Below are positions 1 to 26,254 of a stretch of DNA of 64,000 nt, one piece after another. Under the pieces are notes generated by a model. It did not search any database and had not been told where the DNA came from. It worked only from the letters and a program-made list of their open reading frames with translations. The DNA is from Glandiceps talaboti. Lineage: Eukaryota > Hemichordata > Enteropneusta > Spengelidae. The stretch's first letter is position 1; each line of letters starts with the position of its first letter. The position numbers and the translations under genes are program-made. The stretch lies in assembly GCF_964340395.1 (NCBI RefSeq), contig NC_135570.1, forward strand, positions 10,346,822 to 10,410,821, written 5' to 3'.

Positions 1-120
1 TTTCATTTCATTTCTTAAGGAAAGGTGCACAACGTAAAGATGCAACGTGTTTTTTGTCCCATGCTAATGTATTTCACAGCTCTAATGACTTTATGATAGT
101 TCTGTTAATCAGATTGATAT

Positions 121-222
121 AAATACGATGTCTATGTACATTGCAGGTAACACATATAAATACTATGTCTATGCACATTGCAGGTAACACATATAAATAC
201 TATGTCTATGCACATTGCAGGT
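121..222 (+). repeat. Triplicated 3' splice site, 37-bp unit
   Basis: Nearly three copies of a 37-bp unit, each ending in acattgcag followed by gtaacaca, place candidate acceptor AGs at 146, 183 and 220. Only the last leads straight into the exon frame; using the first or second would add 74 or 37 nt and shift the frame. Confidence 0.9.
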
Positions 223-314
223 AACACAACATCCACTGTTAGTAAAAGTAGAGGTGCTAAAAGGAAAGCATTGGATAGCAGTACAACTGGTGCAGTCTCA
301 AAGAAGTCAAGAGG
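221..314 (+). CDS. ASH2L: ASH2L exon a (basic linker)
   Basis: Enters in phase 1 after the third of three tandem acceptors and ends in phase 2 at AGAGG|gtaagt. It encodes a Ser/Lys/Arg-rich linker with RGAKRKALD and KKSRG, matching the basic segment of human ASH2L just before the SPRY part and probably carrying the nuclear localisation signal. Confidence 0.85.
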
Positions 315-340
315 GTAAGTTGGTCAGCTTGGTTTAACCA

Positions 341-396
<56 letters not shown>

Positions 397-497
397 CTTT
401 CTAGCTAGCAAATTGTGTGAATGAATGTGTGTGCTTGCCTTCTTTGTGTGTGTGTGTGTGTGTGCGCGTGCTTACATGCTTGCTTTTGTATCTGTGA

Positions 498-570
<73 letters not shown>

Positions 571-3500
571 CACAGTAGGGCTAGACTAGAACATATCTGG
601 CTATGACATTGATTGACACCAAGTATGGCCTTATTTAGACCAAAAGGAATGCTGACTTTACAGTGTATGTATTGTTGTATTCACAGTGATCTAAGTTCAT
701 CACAAAGATTACCAGCCCATGGTTACCCATTAGAACATCCTTTCAATAAAGATGGTTATCGCTATGTGTTAACAGAACCAGATCCACATGCACCCAGTGC
801 TGCCTTTGATTTAGATCAATGGGCAGGAAAACCTATCCCAGCCCACCTGTACAGAACTGCATTGTCATCAGAAGTATTACTGGCACTGCATGACAGAGGT
901 AAGTATTGATGCAAGTTTATCTGTGTGTAGGTAGATGGTAAGATACACTGTGTCACTCCCCCCCTCACTGGCCTCCTTTGCAGTTGACCAATGTGTGAGG
1001 GCGCCCTGTCATGGCATACCTTACAGATTACTGTGCAGGTAACTGTATCAAACATTGAAATCGGAACTATTGAAACACTACAAACAGTTGAACTTGGTGG
1101 AAGCGAAACAAGCTTATGTCCATCCATACCTGTGGAGGAAAGCTTCGGTTTTGTTTTCACAATATTTTAACAGTGTAGACTAGTGTTTCAATAATGTAAA
1201 ATTCCATGTTGAAGAACTGCATTGTTATGCAAAGTGTATTGGTGCTGCCTGACTAAAGCAAGATTGATGAAGCGTTCAACTTCAGTTATGCAATGTTCAA
1301 CTTCGAACTTACTACAGATACTTTGATATGTAATACTTGCCATGCATAATCCAAGAAATGTTGGTTATAGAGACTGCATGTTGGTCATTCAAAGAGAACC
1401 TTCTTTCAAAGTTGAGTGTTGGGATATGTAACAATACTTCTCTTGTTATTATAGTGACCGAGTAAGTACCAGGGTATTTGAAATAAAAAGATTTCAATCT
1501 AGGACTTTGTATCTACAAATGTGATGTACCCTTGAACAAGACTTAACTATAACTGTATTTGGACAGTAAACAGAGACATAGACTTTCTCAACTAAATAAA
1601 TACATACACAGTGTTTCAGAAAGTGACATAGCCTGAGTGATCCAGGCATTCCTTCAGCTTATATAATTTGGTAGTGAGTGGTTACAGAAGCAGATCAACG
1701 GCTGGACTCTTCAGACTAAAATAGACATTATAGCTGAATAAATAAATCATTGTGATATCAGGGTCTGTATAAGCCAGATTGAAACGTCACATTCGTTTCT
1801 AAGTTACCGTTCCACAGTAAATACATTGTATATTTTATTGTCATATTGATTCTTGCAACATGATATATTTTTCATATAAGTGTCTTTCTTCTGTCATTGT
1901 GTAGCTCCACAGTTGAAGATATCTGATGATCGTCTAGCAGTGACTGGTGACAAAGGTTATTGTATGGTTAGAGCTACACATGGTGTATCAAGGGGGTCTT
2001 GGTACTGGGAGGCAACTGTAGAAGAACTACCTACAGAGGCTTCATGTCGGATTGGATGGGCACAGAGTCTGGGTAAGATACAAACTATTTTGAATATCAT
2101 AATAACCTACTTGGTAGTTCTACATACTAGAAGGAATGCCTTCTTTAGATTTTATAAAATATTATGAGTAACACTGAAGTAAAGCACTTTCTGTATGTGC
2201 TACACTCGTTTATAGCATTCATATTACGAGTAACACTTGAGTAATGCACTTTCTGTATGTGCTGCACTCATTTATAGCATTCATATCAAGTATAAAAATA
2301 TACTGTTTCAATTGGTTTATTTACAAGCCTAGCATGTGGCCTTTCTAATGTGGTCAATTAGCAAATGAAACAGTATACTTTTGCACTTGATATGGATGCT
2401 TTAAATGGTTGTGGTACATACAGAAAGTGCTTGACTTTGGTGTTATGGTTGTAATAGTATGGATTCAGTTTTTGCACTATGCCTTTGGTGCTATTTTTAC
2501 TTTCTATGAAATAGGAAAATTTCACATACCCTTAGGCTGTGCTGAATTTTAACTACATTGTATCTTTGGACAGGAAATTTACAAGCTTCCTTAAGATAAA
2601 GTTTTATGTTCTTTTTTCCTTGAAACAGGAAACTTACAAGCACCCTTGGGATATGATAAATTTGGCTACTCCTGGAGGAGTAAAAAAGGAACCAAGTTCC
2701 ATCAGAGTAAAGGCAAACATTTCAGTGATGAATTTGGAGTGGGAGATACAGTTGGATTTTACATTGATCTCCCAGATATTGAAGAGGCTAACAAACTACT
2801 ACCTGTAACATGCAAGGATAAGGTACATGTAACTTTAAAAGTTGTTGTCACAATGTATTGATTGATGATGTGATGAGTGGGCAGTTGCTGTGGACTAAAT
2901 ACTTCTTACCAATTCAAATGGGGTTCAAGCCCAGTCATGGTGTGATTGCTGGTGGATGAGCGATTAGCTTATACGCCTCCTACCACTGCAGTCTGGGCTC
3001 AAACTCACCTGATGCTGGTTGAATTTACTAAAAAATTATCCAGGTCTGTATGTAACAAGGGTGATGCTCAGTTTGACTCTACTGAATACCACAGATTGTT
3101 GTCTCCCCCCCATGATACACCAGTTCCTCCAGCTTTAATAGTAGGGCACTAGGGTGCTGCTTAAGTGGTGACCATTGAACAATTTTTTTAATTTATTTAC
3201 CTGGAGAAAACCTGGGTTCTTTGACAGGGTCAAAGTGAGCATCACCCTTCTTACATACAGATTTGGTTAAATTATCAATCAAACGTAGCTGGCACCAGGA
3301 GGGTTTGCGCCCAGACTGCAATAGTGAAAGGAAGTTAACCACTCAGCCACCCAACAACCCATAGTGTGTAGTATGTAGTATGTGACTTGGTCTAATTCTC
3401 ATTGGTATTCCAGTCTTTGTTCCCAACAGTGAAGACAGACACTCTCTGTAGTGTTAGGGTTTATTTGATGAATTATTACTGTGCATTGTGTTTTTATCTA

Positions 3501-5319
3501 GTCTGATTTTGATTCTGTTCAGAGACAATTCCAATTATTCTCCTTATCTGTCCCAATAACACTGAACCCATGAGGGATTGCCCTCACTGACTTCTTGGGA
3601 GATAAGTGTTTATATACTTAAAGAACTACTCAGTATAAAAAAAGATAACAATCATTATATTTGCTACAAATATAAAATCATTCATCTTTCATCAATAGTT
3701 TTATAACTGCTTACTTAACTTCTGTTTTGTTTTCTCCTTTTACAGGCATTAATCAAATTCAAAAGTCATTTATATTTTGAAGTGAAAGATTTTGTGCAGG
3801 AAACAGAAAAAGGTTTACAGACAACAAATGGTAGTAAGGTAAGACTAATATCTAAAAATACAGAGTCCTACTTGAGACATTTTTTATCAAAATAAATACA
3901 TATACAGTGTTTCGTCATATTTCAAAAGTGTTTTACCATCCTTGAGCTTTAGTAATCTTTGAATGACAACATTATAATAATACTTTCACATGAAGAGAAA
4001 TGGTTGATGACAATGTACACGTTTGTATGTTACGTTAAATATAAACATGTCAGAGTATGTCTTGATGTTGAAGACGTGCATTTTATATGCAGATATTATG
4101 CAAATCGTGACACAAATTGTTATTGATATGTAAACATCTGCATTGTATATATTCTCCTCACAGATGTTTTAAGAGAAAATTGTTTATTTTCTTGTAGATT
4201 CTTTTGTATTTTCCTGTTGTTACAGTGTAAATGATATATCTTTTAAATACAAGAACAGTATAGATTCTCTGTGTAGGTAATATTTGACAAGAATACTGTA
4301 CTTAATCTCCTTGCAGATAATGTTTTACAAGAATGGTGTTCCTCAGGGTACATCATATGAAGACATCTATGAAGGCATTTATTACCCAGCCATTTCACTT
4401 TACAAGAATGCCACAGTATGTATTTTTATTATATCTCCGTTCTCCGGTCATCGGGATGGGCTGAAGTGTCCAGATGGATGTTCTGTTGAGAGTGAAACTG
4501 AACATCAAATACACTTTTTTTTGTACTTGTATTTAACTTTTATAATAGATGTTGTGGAATGAAATCTATACAGGTACTAAGGAGATTGTAGATAAAAGTT
4601 AAAAGTATTCTGATAGCACTCTAAGATCAATGGCCCACTTCAGATTATTACAATCTAGGTGTGAAAACCGGTTGTTTGGCAGAAAAAGTTTGCTCAGAAC
4701 AAAAGACTGATCCCATGTAATCCTAATTGAAACTTAGCACCTTTAATTGTGTGGATAAATTACATTATCGTTTGGTGGCATACCAATAAATCTCCTCCAG
4801 ATTTCAGTGAATGAAATGAAAGTGAGAGTTAGATATATCACAGCAGTGGAATTATACAGAGTAGATTGTAAAGTATAATGTTATTGTTAAATTTATGTTC
4901 TACCAACCAAGTGTTCATCAGACCCCTCCCCCTACCCGCACCCTCTTAAAGGCATAGCTCAGTTATAGATTAATGTTTAGGTATGGAAAAGAGTTATCTG
5001 GCCAGGTATGTAGCAAAAAATGTTTAATTAGCCGGGTAAAATATGAAAAGTAAGTGGTAATATCGAGGAATGTGACTCATAAATCTACCCATTGTTGTTG
5101 TATCAAAATAAGTAGTTATTTCTCCCTTTATTTCAGGTGTCTGTAAACTTTGGTCCAGATTTCAAGTACCCACCTAAAGATCTTGCCAATGAATACAGAC
5201 CAATGCAGAGTGTGGCATCAGAGTCAATGGTAGAACATACACTAGCTGATATACTTTACCATGTAGATCATGAACAGGAATACATTGATGCTGCAACCGC
5301 TGCAGCATATTACATCTAA
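221..5319 (+). CDS. ASH2L: ASH2L, COMPASS/MLL complex subunit (3' part, 7 exons)
   Basis: ASH2L is a nuclear core subunit of the SET1/MLL (COMPASS) histone H3K4 methyltransferases. With RBBP5 it stimulates the SET enzyme, and its C-terminus binds the DPY30 dimer. Exons: 221-314, 687-898, 1905-2072, 2629-2822, 3746-3838, 4317-4415, 5137-5319. They join in frame to 346 codons plus a TAA stop. Seen in order: a basic linker (RGAKRKALD), a [16 protein letters not shown] block, a long SPRY domain ([15 protein letters not shown] to about [15 protein letters not shown]), and the DPY30-binding helix ([12 protein letters not shown]) near the end. All match human ASH2L closely; the last residues ([13 protein letters not shown]) diverge from it. 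The N-terminal PHD-like/winged-helix half lies 5' of the window. A polyadenylation signal follows at 5630. Several junctions carry local tandem duplications (see findings). Confidence 0.95.
315..686 (+). other. ASH2L intron with microsatellites
   Basis: This intron is mostly simple sequence: a (TCTG)n run at about 342-396 and (TG)n runs at about 448-466 and 499-566. Nothing else is recognisable. Confidence 0.85.
687..898 (+). CDS. ASH2L: ASH2L exon b
   Basis: Acceptor ttcacag, donor GACAGAG|gtaagt. Encodes [20 protein letters not shown] and continues to KPIPAHLYR and LLALHDR, the conserved block that precedes the SPRY core. Confidence 0.95.
899..1904 (+). other. ASH2L intron
   Basis: The intron holds one dispersed-repeat fragment at about 980-1036 (core GAGGGCGCCCTGTCATGGC), whose inverted copy sits at 12328-12380. 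I see nothing coding in the rest. Confidence 0.75.
980..1036 (+). repeat. Dispersed repeat, copy 1 (GAGGGCGCCCTGTCATGGC core)
   Basis: About 55 bp nearly identical to the reverse complement of 12328-12380. The two copies share the run from TGTGTGAGGGCGCCCTGTCA through the ATGGC and TACCTT segments. It is likely the end of a short interspersed element; the family is unknown to me. Confidence 0.75.
1905..2072 (+). CDS. ASH2L: ASH2L exon c (SPRY start)
   Basis: Acceptor tgtgtag, donor AGTCTGG|gtaaga, phase 1 in and out. Encodes [19 protein letters not shown], then the SPRY strands [12 protein letters not shown] and CRIGWAQSL. Confidence 0.95.
2163..2450. mobile_element. Palindromic MITE-like element in ASH2L intron
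   Basis: A long imperfect inverted repeat. The left arm runs from about 2163 (with an internal duplicated block containing GCACTTTCTGTATGTGCT) through agcattcatatcaagta and atactgttt. The right arm, about 2364-2437, is its reverse complement and ends in acatacagaaagtgc. No ORF is present. This fits a non-autonomous foldback or MITE element. Confidence 0.75.
2511..2600 (+). repeat. Degenerate copies of ASH2L exon d start
   Basis: At 2572-2573 an AG is followed by gaaatttacaagcttcctta, resembling the true acceptor and first codons at 2629 (gaaacttacaagcaccctt) and reading N-L-Q-A-S-L-R-stop. A weaker third match begins near 2513. These look like decayed tandem duplications of the exon boundary. 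Confidence 0.6.
2629..2822 (+). CDS. ASH2L: ASH2L exon d (SPRY core)
   Basis: Acceptor gaaacag, donor GATAAG|gtacat, leaving in phase 0. Encodes [31 protein letters not shown] and a [13 protein letters not shown] strand typical of the ASH2L SPRY domain. A degenerate copy of the acceptor and first codons lies about 55 bp upstream. Confidence 0.95.
2946..3110 (+). mobile_element. tRNA-derived SINE-like repeat, + copy
   Basis: It shares gcagtctgggctcaaac, tctgtatgtaacaagggtga and ctcagtttgactct with the inverted copy downstream. A box-B-like ggggttcaagccc lies just upstream at about 2922. The short ORF here is not a gene. Confidence 0.65.
3190..3362 (-). mobile_element. tRNA-derived SINE-like repeat, - copy
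   Basis: Read on the minus strand it begins tggctgagtggttaac, which fits a leucine- or serine-type tRNA A box, then gcagtctgggcgcaaaccct, tctgtatgtaagaagggtga and ctcactttgaccct, matching the + copy. This is a tRNA-derived SINE head and body; no tRNA cloverleaf remains. Confidence 0.7.
3746..3838 (+). CDS. ASH2L: ASH2L exon e
   Basis: Phase 0 exon of 31 codons between ttttacag and gtaaga. Encodes [19 protein letters not shown], the insert inside the long ASH2L SPRY domain. Confidence 0.95.
3839..4316 (+). other. ASH2L intron
   Basis: AT-rich intron. Just before the acceptor, about 4277-4303 (gtaatatttgacaagaatac) resembles the exon start at 4317 (ataatgttttacaagaatgg), a probable decayed duplication. 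Nothing else is recognised. Confidence 0.65.
4317..4415 (+). CDS. ASH2L: ASH2L exon f
   Basis: Phase 0 exon of 33 codons between ttgcag and gtatgt. Encodes [11 protein letters not shown] and [12 protein letters not shown], the last SPRY strands. Confidence 0.95.
4416..5136 (+). other. ASH2L intron
   Basis: Unique-looking AT-rich intron. I see no feature in it. Confidence 0.7.
5137..5319 (+). CDS. ASH2L: ASH2L last exon (DPY30-binding end)
   Basis: Acceptor tatttcag, stop TAA at 5317-5319. Encodes [16 protein letters not shown] and [15 protein letters not shown], the known DPY30-binding helix, then a lineage-specific Ala/Tyr-rich tail. The stop-codon region is repeated just downstream. Confidence 0.95.
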   Translation: MSVNFGPDFKYPPKDLANEYRPMQSVASESMVEHTLADILYHVDHEQEYIDAATAAAYYI

Positions 5320-5400
5320 CATTCACACCAATGGCTCAACTGTTGCAGCATATTATATCTAACATTCATACCAATCGCTCAATTGCTTACATTCATATCA
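5301..5400 (+). repeat. Tandem duplication of ASH2L stop-codon region
   Basis: tgcagcatattacatctaac at 5301 recurs at 5344 as tgcagcatattatatctaac, with the following attcacaccaatggctcaa also repeated (period 43 bp). A third partial copy (acattcatatcaat) begins near 5389. The first copy contains the real TAA. Confidence 0.85.
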
Positions 5401-6701
5401 ATCCGGCAGTTTCAGGAAGTTATGTCTCAGATTCAACTTCCTCTACAAATATCTCTGTTGTTTAGATTTTGATTGAGCCAGACTCGTCTTGGAATATTTT
5501 GTTGTCTTGCAAACTATCTCTAAATCATACTAAACTCTATATTGTTGTAAAATGTGTGATATGATAAACAGATATTATTCAAGTTTTTTATTTGAGATTC
5601 AGATTTGGAAATTCTCAAATCAATTGTAAAATAAAAGTGCAAGTTTTGTAGACTAACATTTTTCTATAAGAGTTGTGTTGAAAATAGTCATTTATGTGAC
5701 TGAGAGGGCGCTGTCTAATTGTGGCAGATTTCATGGTATGCAATGCAAGTATGAATGAGTGTTGTGATTATACCTAATGTGATTAAAATTTTATGTAAAA
5801 ATAGTCTTAATTGATATATATACCTCTGTTTCCTTTGTATATTGTCATTTGTTTTCGATTTTGCTGTTTCATCCTTTTGGGTTAAGGCAATTGAGCCTAT
5901 TCCCGGGGCCTTTTCCTACATCAGAGTTTAATCAGATTGGTTTAAAACCCCCAGGGGTGTGTGCCAAGTGTGTAAAACAAAACAGGCAAAGTACTATGTA
6001 ATTTTGACTTGACTAGCTTTATAGCTTTATTGCTTTTAAATGGAGTACTGTATGTATTGGAAGATAAATTTGTAATGCGACAACAGTGGACAGACTTTTG
6101 ACAAGCCTACTGATTGCCGTGGTATTTGATGATGACATTACTTTGGTGTCTAGTTGGGAAATGGCTCAAAGCAAAATGATCGCAAAACAGGTGTGTGATT
6201 TTGGCCCAAAAAATGTCATTTTTGGTCAAAAAAATTACACAAAAAATAGATTGGTCTGAAATTTGGTGAGAACATTGTTAGGGGCGTTTAGATTAAGGAT
6301 CAGTCATGACATGATGATCTCATCAGTGGTATGCAAATTTGGTCTAAAAATGTGTCTTTTTTGGTCAAAAATTTTTATTTCCAAAACGACTCCTTTTTCA
6401 GTGCAAACATTGATGATATTAAAATTTGTAAATACATGTACCTAATAATGCCATCTTGAATAGAATATTAGCTCACAAGTGACTGTGGCTTAGGCCTAGG
6501 AAATATTGTAATAACAATTCAAAGTGCCACAATTAAAAAGGGCAAATTTAAAGCTTGTGTATCAAATTCTGGTATTCAATTTAAAATATGACATGGAGGT
6601 GAGATCGTCTAGTCAAGCCCGGGATTTATCCATAGGGGATTCGTTTTGAACAGCGCCCTCACGACTATTTGGTTGTGGTATGCTCTCTTTTTTTCGTCAA
6701 G
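5320..6701 (+). other. ASH2L 3' UTR and ASH2L-ADK intergenic spacer
   Basis: It contains the ASH2L 3' UTR with AATAAA at 5630-5635, then the spacer and the ADK promoter region. Direct repeats of a ttggtcaaaaa motif occur near 6200 and 6340. GAGGGCGCT/GCGCCCTC fragments at about 5704 and 6653 resemble the core of the dispersed repeat elsewhere. No ORF of note. Confidence 0.7.
5630..5635 (+). terminator. Polyadenylation signal of ASH2L
   Basis: AATAAA lies 310 bases after the stop codon and is the first canonical signal in the 3' UTR. Confidence 0.6.
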
Positions 6702-22680
<15,979 letters not shown>

Positions 22681-22922
22681 AGTAACATCATATCTAAAAT
22701 GTAGCAATGTCAAAGGTCACATAAAGGGTCATTGTTTGTGACCTTTCACCTTGCAAAAGTGAAAGGGATGCAGTCACCATGATACTTTTTCATTTCGTCT
22801 TCCTCAATGAGAGCAGGAGAGCAAACTGAAATATTTCTGTGTGGTAAAATTTAGAAATTACGAGTGCAGTGAAGTTAAAGAAACAAACTTTCTGGGGCGT
22901 AATTTGTGTGACTGATATTAAA

Positions 22923-22928
22923 AATAAA
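22923..22928 (+). terminator. Polyadenylation signal of ADK
   Basis: AATAAA about 240 bases after the stop; a second one lies at 23063-23068. Confidence 0.55.
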
Positions 22929-25749
22929 TGAAATACATCATTTACTGATACTTTTGGTTTAATATACTTTATTTTTTCAATTTTTCATTTTGGACTCATT
23001 TTCTTGCAATAGATAGGAACTAATGCCAGTTGCTGTACGTTGATACGTTGAAGGAAATTTCCAAATAAAAATTAAAAGTTTAAATTCCCATCAAAGAATC
23101 ATGTATGAGGCACCACATAGTTTTCAGATATCAGAAATATTTCTATGTACGACCGGACAACGTAATATGCATGTGCTGTATTTTATTTCTCTGCTTTTTT
23201 GACAAAATGGTTTTACTGACAGTTTGTGCTAGTTGGCATTCATATCATTTGTCTGAAGGCTAAGATTTCATGTAGAACAAGATTACCTGTAATCTGTCTA
23301 GTAATGGCTATCAAATTTGCAAACTTCTGCATTGGTACAATTTTAGTATGATACTGTCCATGATATTGTTTTACTTTAAGAACTGACCAGGTTTTTGTTG
23401 TATCTGCCAAATCTGTAACACCTGCTTGAATTGCTAAAAGAAAGAATAAAGTAGAAATTGTGACAAAAATGTGTTGTTCTGTCATCAATAGTTTTGCTAG
23501 AGTATGTTTTGTTGTATTTGTTGTTTCAAAGGATTCTTGTGTCTTGGTTCAATGATGTGTCTGTCCGTACATTCTCCAATGACTATTAAATATATTGTTA
23601 TTTTTTGTTACATAGTCATGTTGATATTGATATGTAATCACATCCATGTATGTAATATTTGTCAAGTTCGATACATATTGTTTGTTTGTTTTGTTTGTTT
23701 GTTTGTTTGTTTTTTGTAAGTATAAGCAATTAAACACAAGTCCAATGTCGACGTATGTCAAAACAGTCCATTATAGCAGTCCAAACAGTAATATTGTAAA
23801 TGCAACTAGATATATTTTGCAAAATGTAACCGACAGAAAATGTTAACTTTGATGAGCCCTGCTCGTGTAATGAATTGAATTGAAATTTTTCCTGAAAAAA
23901 AAAATATACATAATGATATATATACACATTGCAATCTTTGAAAGCACCTGGAAAAGCAATTCTGGTGAGGGCCATGAAAATAGTTCCCTTGGAAATAATC
24001 AAAGTCCATGGCCTAGACATGCATGTGAATTAAGACAAATTTGGGGTGCAATTTATGAAATAACAACAAATATGAGATGAAGTGTTGGTGGCAAATTACA
24101 TAAATTTGGATGCTCTCTGAATTTAGGAACAAAAAAGAAATATGAATGAAATTTATTTCACCAGATACCAAAAATAAGCTACACTTTCAAAGAAACGTAT
24201 GATACAAATATACAAAATGAATACAAAAGAAATAGACAATTGTTATCTGATGTGGACCATGGAAAGAGTTCAGCGGAACTAGTCTTGTCCATGGCCCGTA
24301 CATTTTTTTTCTACATTTCAAATCGATACAGGACACACAAGAAATGTGAATCAAAAGTACACACACATACACTATAACTAGAAATAGATAAAAGCATACA
24401 TACAAAAAATGAAATTATAGAGACAGGAAGATAGAGGTTATTCCTTCATAAGATAACTGCTTTAAGTTTGTCCTAAAATCTAAGTCTGTTGTGTGTCATT
24501 CTAATTGTCATGGGTACAGAGCTCCAGGTTGCATACTTGAAGCTGTGTTGACTAATTGTACTAGCTTAACCTATGGGATCGGCAAGTCACCACTGATTAG
24601 CTCTGGTCAGATAGCTATGGGACAACTGGTATGTAGAGCAATGGTCAAGTGCGTGTATATAGTGATCATGTTTTAACTTTTAGGTTGAATTGAAGATGAA
24701 CATGAAAGTTTGGAAGTTTGCGCAAAGTGTAGATGTCAAGAATGTTAAAGAGAGGAAGTGGGCATAATAGTCAGAGAAGGTTAGGAGTCAAACAATTTTC
24801 TTATGTAGACGGAAAAGTTGGATAAATATTCCCCAGATTTCAATAAAGTAAGAAAGGTGGGGGAGAATAGAAATGGATATAGAACAGATTTTTGAACGTA
24901 GACGGAGCAAATCATATGCCAACCTTTGAAATTGAACTGATTGCTTTTCTCACTTTTTCATGATGGGACCTTGTTAAAAATGGTGTGTGGTCGGTCGGTT
25001 ATTTTTTTAAAAGTAAGTCGCTGTATGAGTATATGTTGGTGAGACTCTCGATTCATAGTTATACTTGAACAAACTTTCAACCATGTATTTTAAATTGTTA
25101 TTACATTTTCAGCAATAAACGATAATTTTTGCTCAAAAACGCGTTCATGAGGTAATACCATCTCAAAATCAGTGACGTTGTGATTTTTTATAATCTTGCC
25201 TACATACAGGGTGTCTATTTTATTCAATTCGCCAGAATTAAGAAATATAGGGTCGGGTTATGTCATGTCAGATAGAGACGTACTTATTCTATGGCTGGCC
25301 ACGTACCGTAAAAGTTTAGTCGAGGGCGCCACCAAGTGATTCTGATGTGCTAAGAGAGTGGTTTGTTTCCTGCACTGGCATTTGGCCCCCGGACGTTATA
25401 AATCAGTTTTGTATATCTGTGGCTACACTAAGATGTCCAAAATACCATTGAATAAGAAAAAGGGTACCTTGCTGACACGCCTGAATTTAGCTTTCCTCTG
25501 TCCGCTAACAATATTCTATAAAATTTGACAGAAATATGAAGTCCCAGACACGAATAATTAAATCCCACTTAAGGCGTGTAATTTTAAAAGAAGCCAATGA
25601 AAGACGTTGTTACATTCTATTCGCCCAATCAACGCTTAGGTAACATATTGTAAGCTGTGAAATTTCTACAAGTTGTGATCTCATATTTATCACAAATTGC
25701 CGCTGTAAAATGAAAATTATTCGAAGTTAAAGTAAATTAAGCGGACTTC

Positions 25750-26226
25750 AATGGGGTAAATTCGGAAGAATATGCACCCTTGACGTTGGTGGCGAGAACG
25801 TAATCTTAACCGTGAGAATTGCTCAGTTATTTACAATTTTTGTGTGATTGTTATGTCAATTCTCCTAACGTTGGGGCCCTCAAAGGGTACGTTGGGAGGT
25901 GTTGTAGTGAGCGAGCGACTTATTGAATCTTTTGTTGAGTAGACTGTAGAAATTATATATTCATCAACAATTTGAGCTGAATGCGCCCAATTTTACCTGC
26001 AGAACTTATCATACTACCTGATGAGATATTCCGAAGTTTTCAGAGATAGAATTTTGCAGCTAAAAAAGGTGCACCTGGGGCCATTTTAGGGTGCTTTTTG
26101 TATCCGATGGCAGACCGTTGAACCTCGATAGAAACGTAGCTTTGTTTTGCAATCTGCGCTGACAAGATTTGCTTCTTTACAGTGATACATAGGTAATAAT
26201 TTTCAGCTGTTTACTAGAGGGAGACC
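25750..26226 (+). promoter_or_regulatory. Probable KAT6 promoter and 5' UTR
   Basis: This CpG-containing stretch directly precedes a candidate first exon with a good donor. No TATA box is obvious. Assigned by position only. Confidence 0.35.
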
Positions 26227-26254
26227 ATGGCCGAGCACTCTCTAATATCACACG
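26227..26254 (+). CDS. KAT6: Possible KAT6 first coding exon
   Basis: ATG in a strong context (gaccATGG) opens MAEHSLISH and ends at CACG|gtgagt in phase 1. Joined to an acceptor at 27047-27048 (attcatag) it reads G-I then M-V-K-E, exactly in frame with the KAT6 ORF. The stretch could instead be 5' UTR, with translation starting at 27054 as in vertebrates (MVK...). Confidence 0.45.

Larger units (their letters stand above)
2823..3745 (+). other. ASH2L intron with SINE pair
   Basis: The intron holds two oppositely oriented copies of one SINE-like repeat (about 2946-3110 and 3190-3362) and otherwise AT-rich sequence without a recognisable feature. Confidence 0.7.
22681..26226 (+). other. ADK 3' UTR and ADK-KAT6 intergenic spacer
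   Basis: After the ADK 3' UTR the spacer holds a GTTT run (about 23682-23712) and a gaattgaattg tail-like stretch (23871-23882) of the kind that ends some non-LTR elements. A TCCATGG/GGCC-containing stretch occurs near 24005 and again near 24290. From about 25250 the sequence has more CpG, consistent with the KAT6 promoter. No gene is recognised; ORFs are short. Confidence 0.65.

Noticed and set aside
2900-2960. A possible functional tRNA gene around the ggggttcaagccc motif
   Set aside because: No cloverleaf or acceptor stem can be drawn; the neighbourhood matches a SINE present in two copies.
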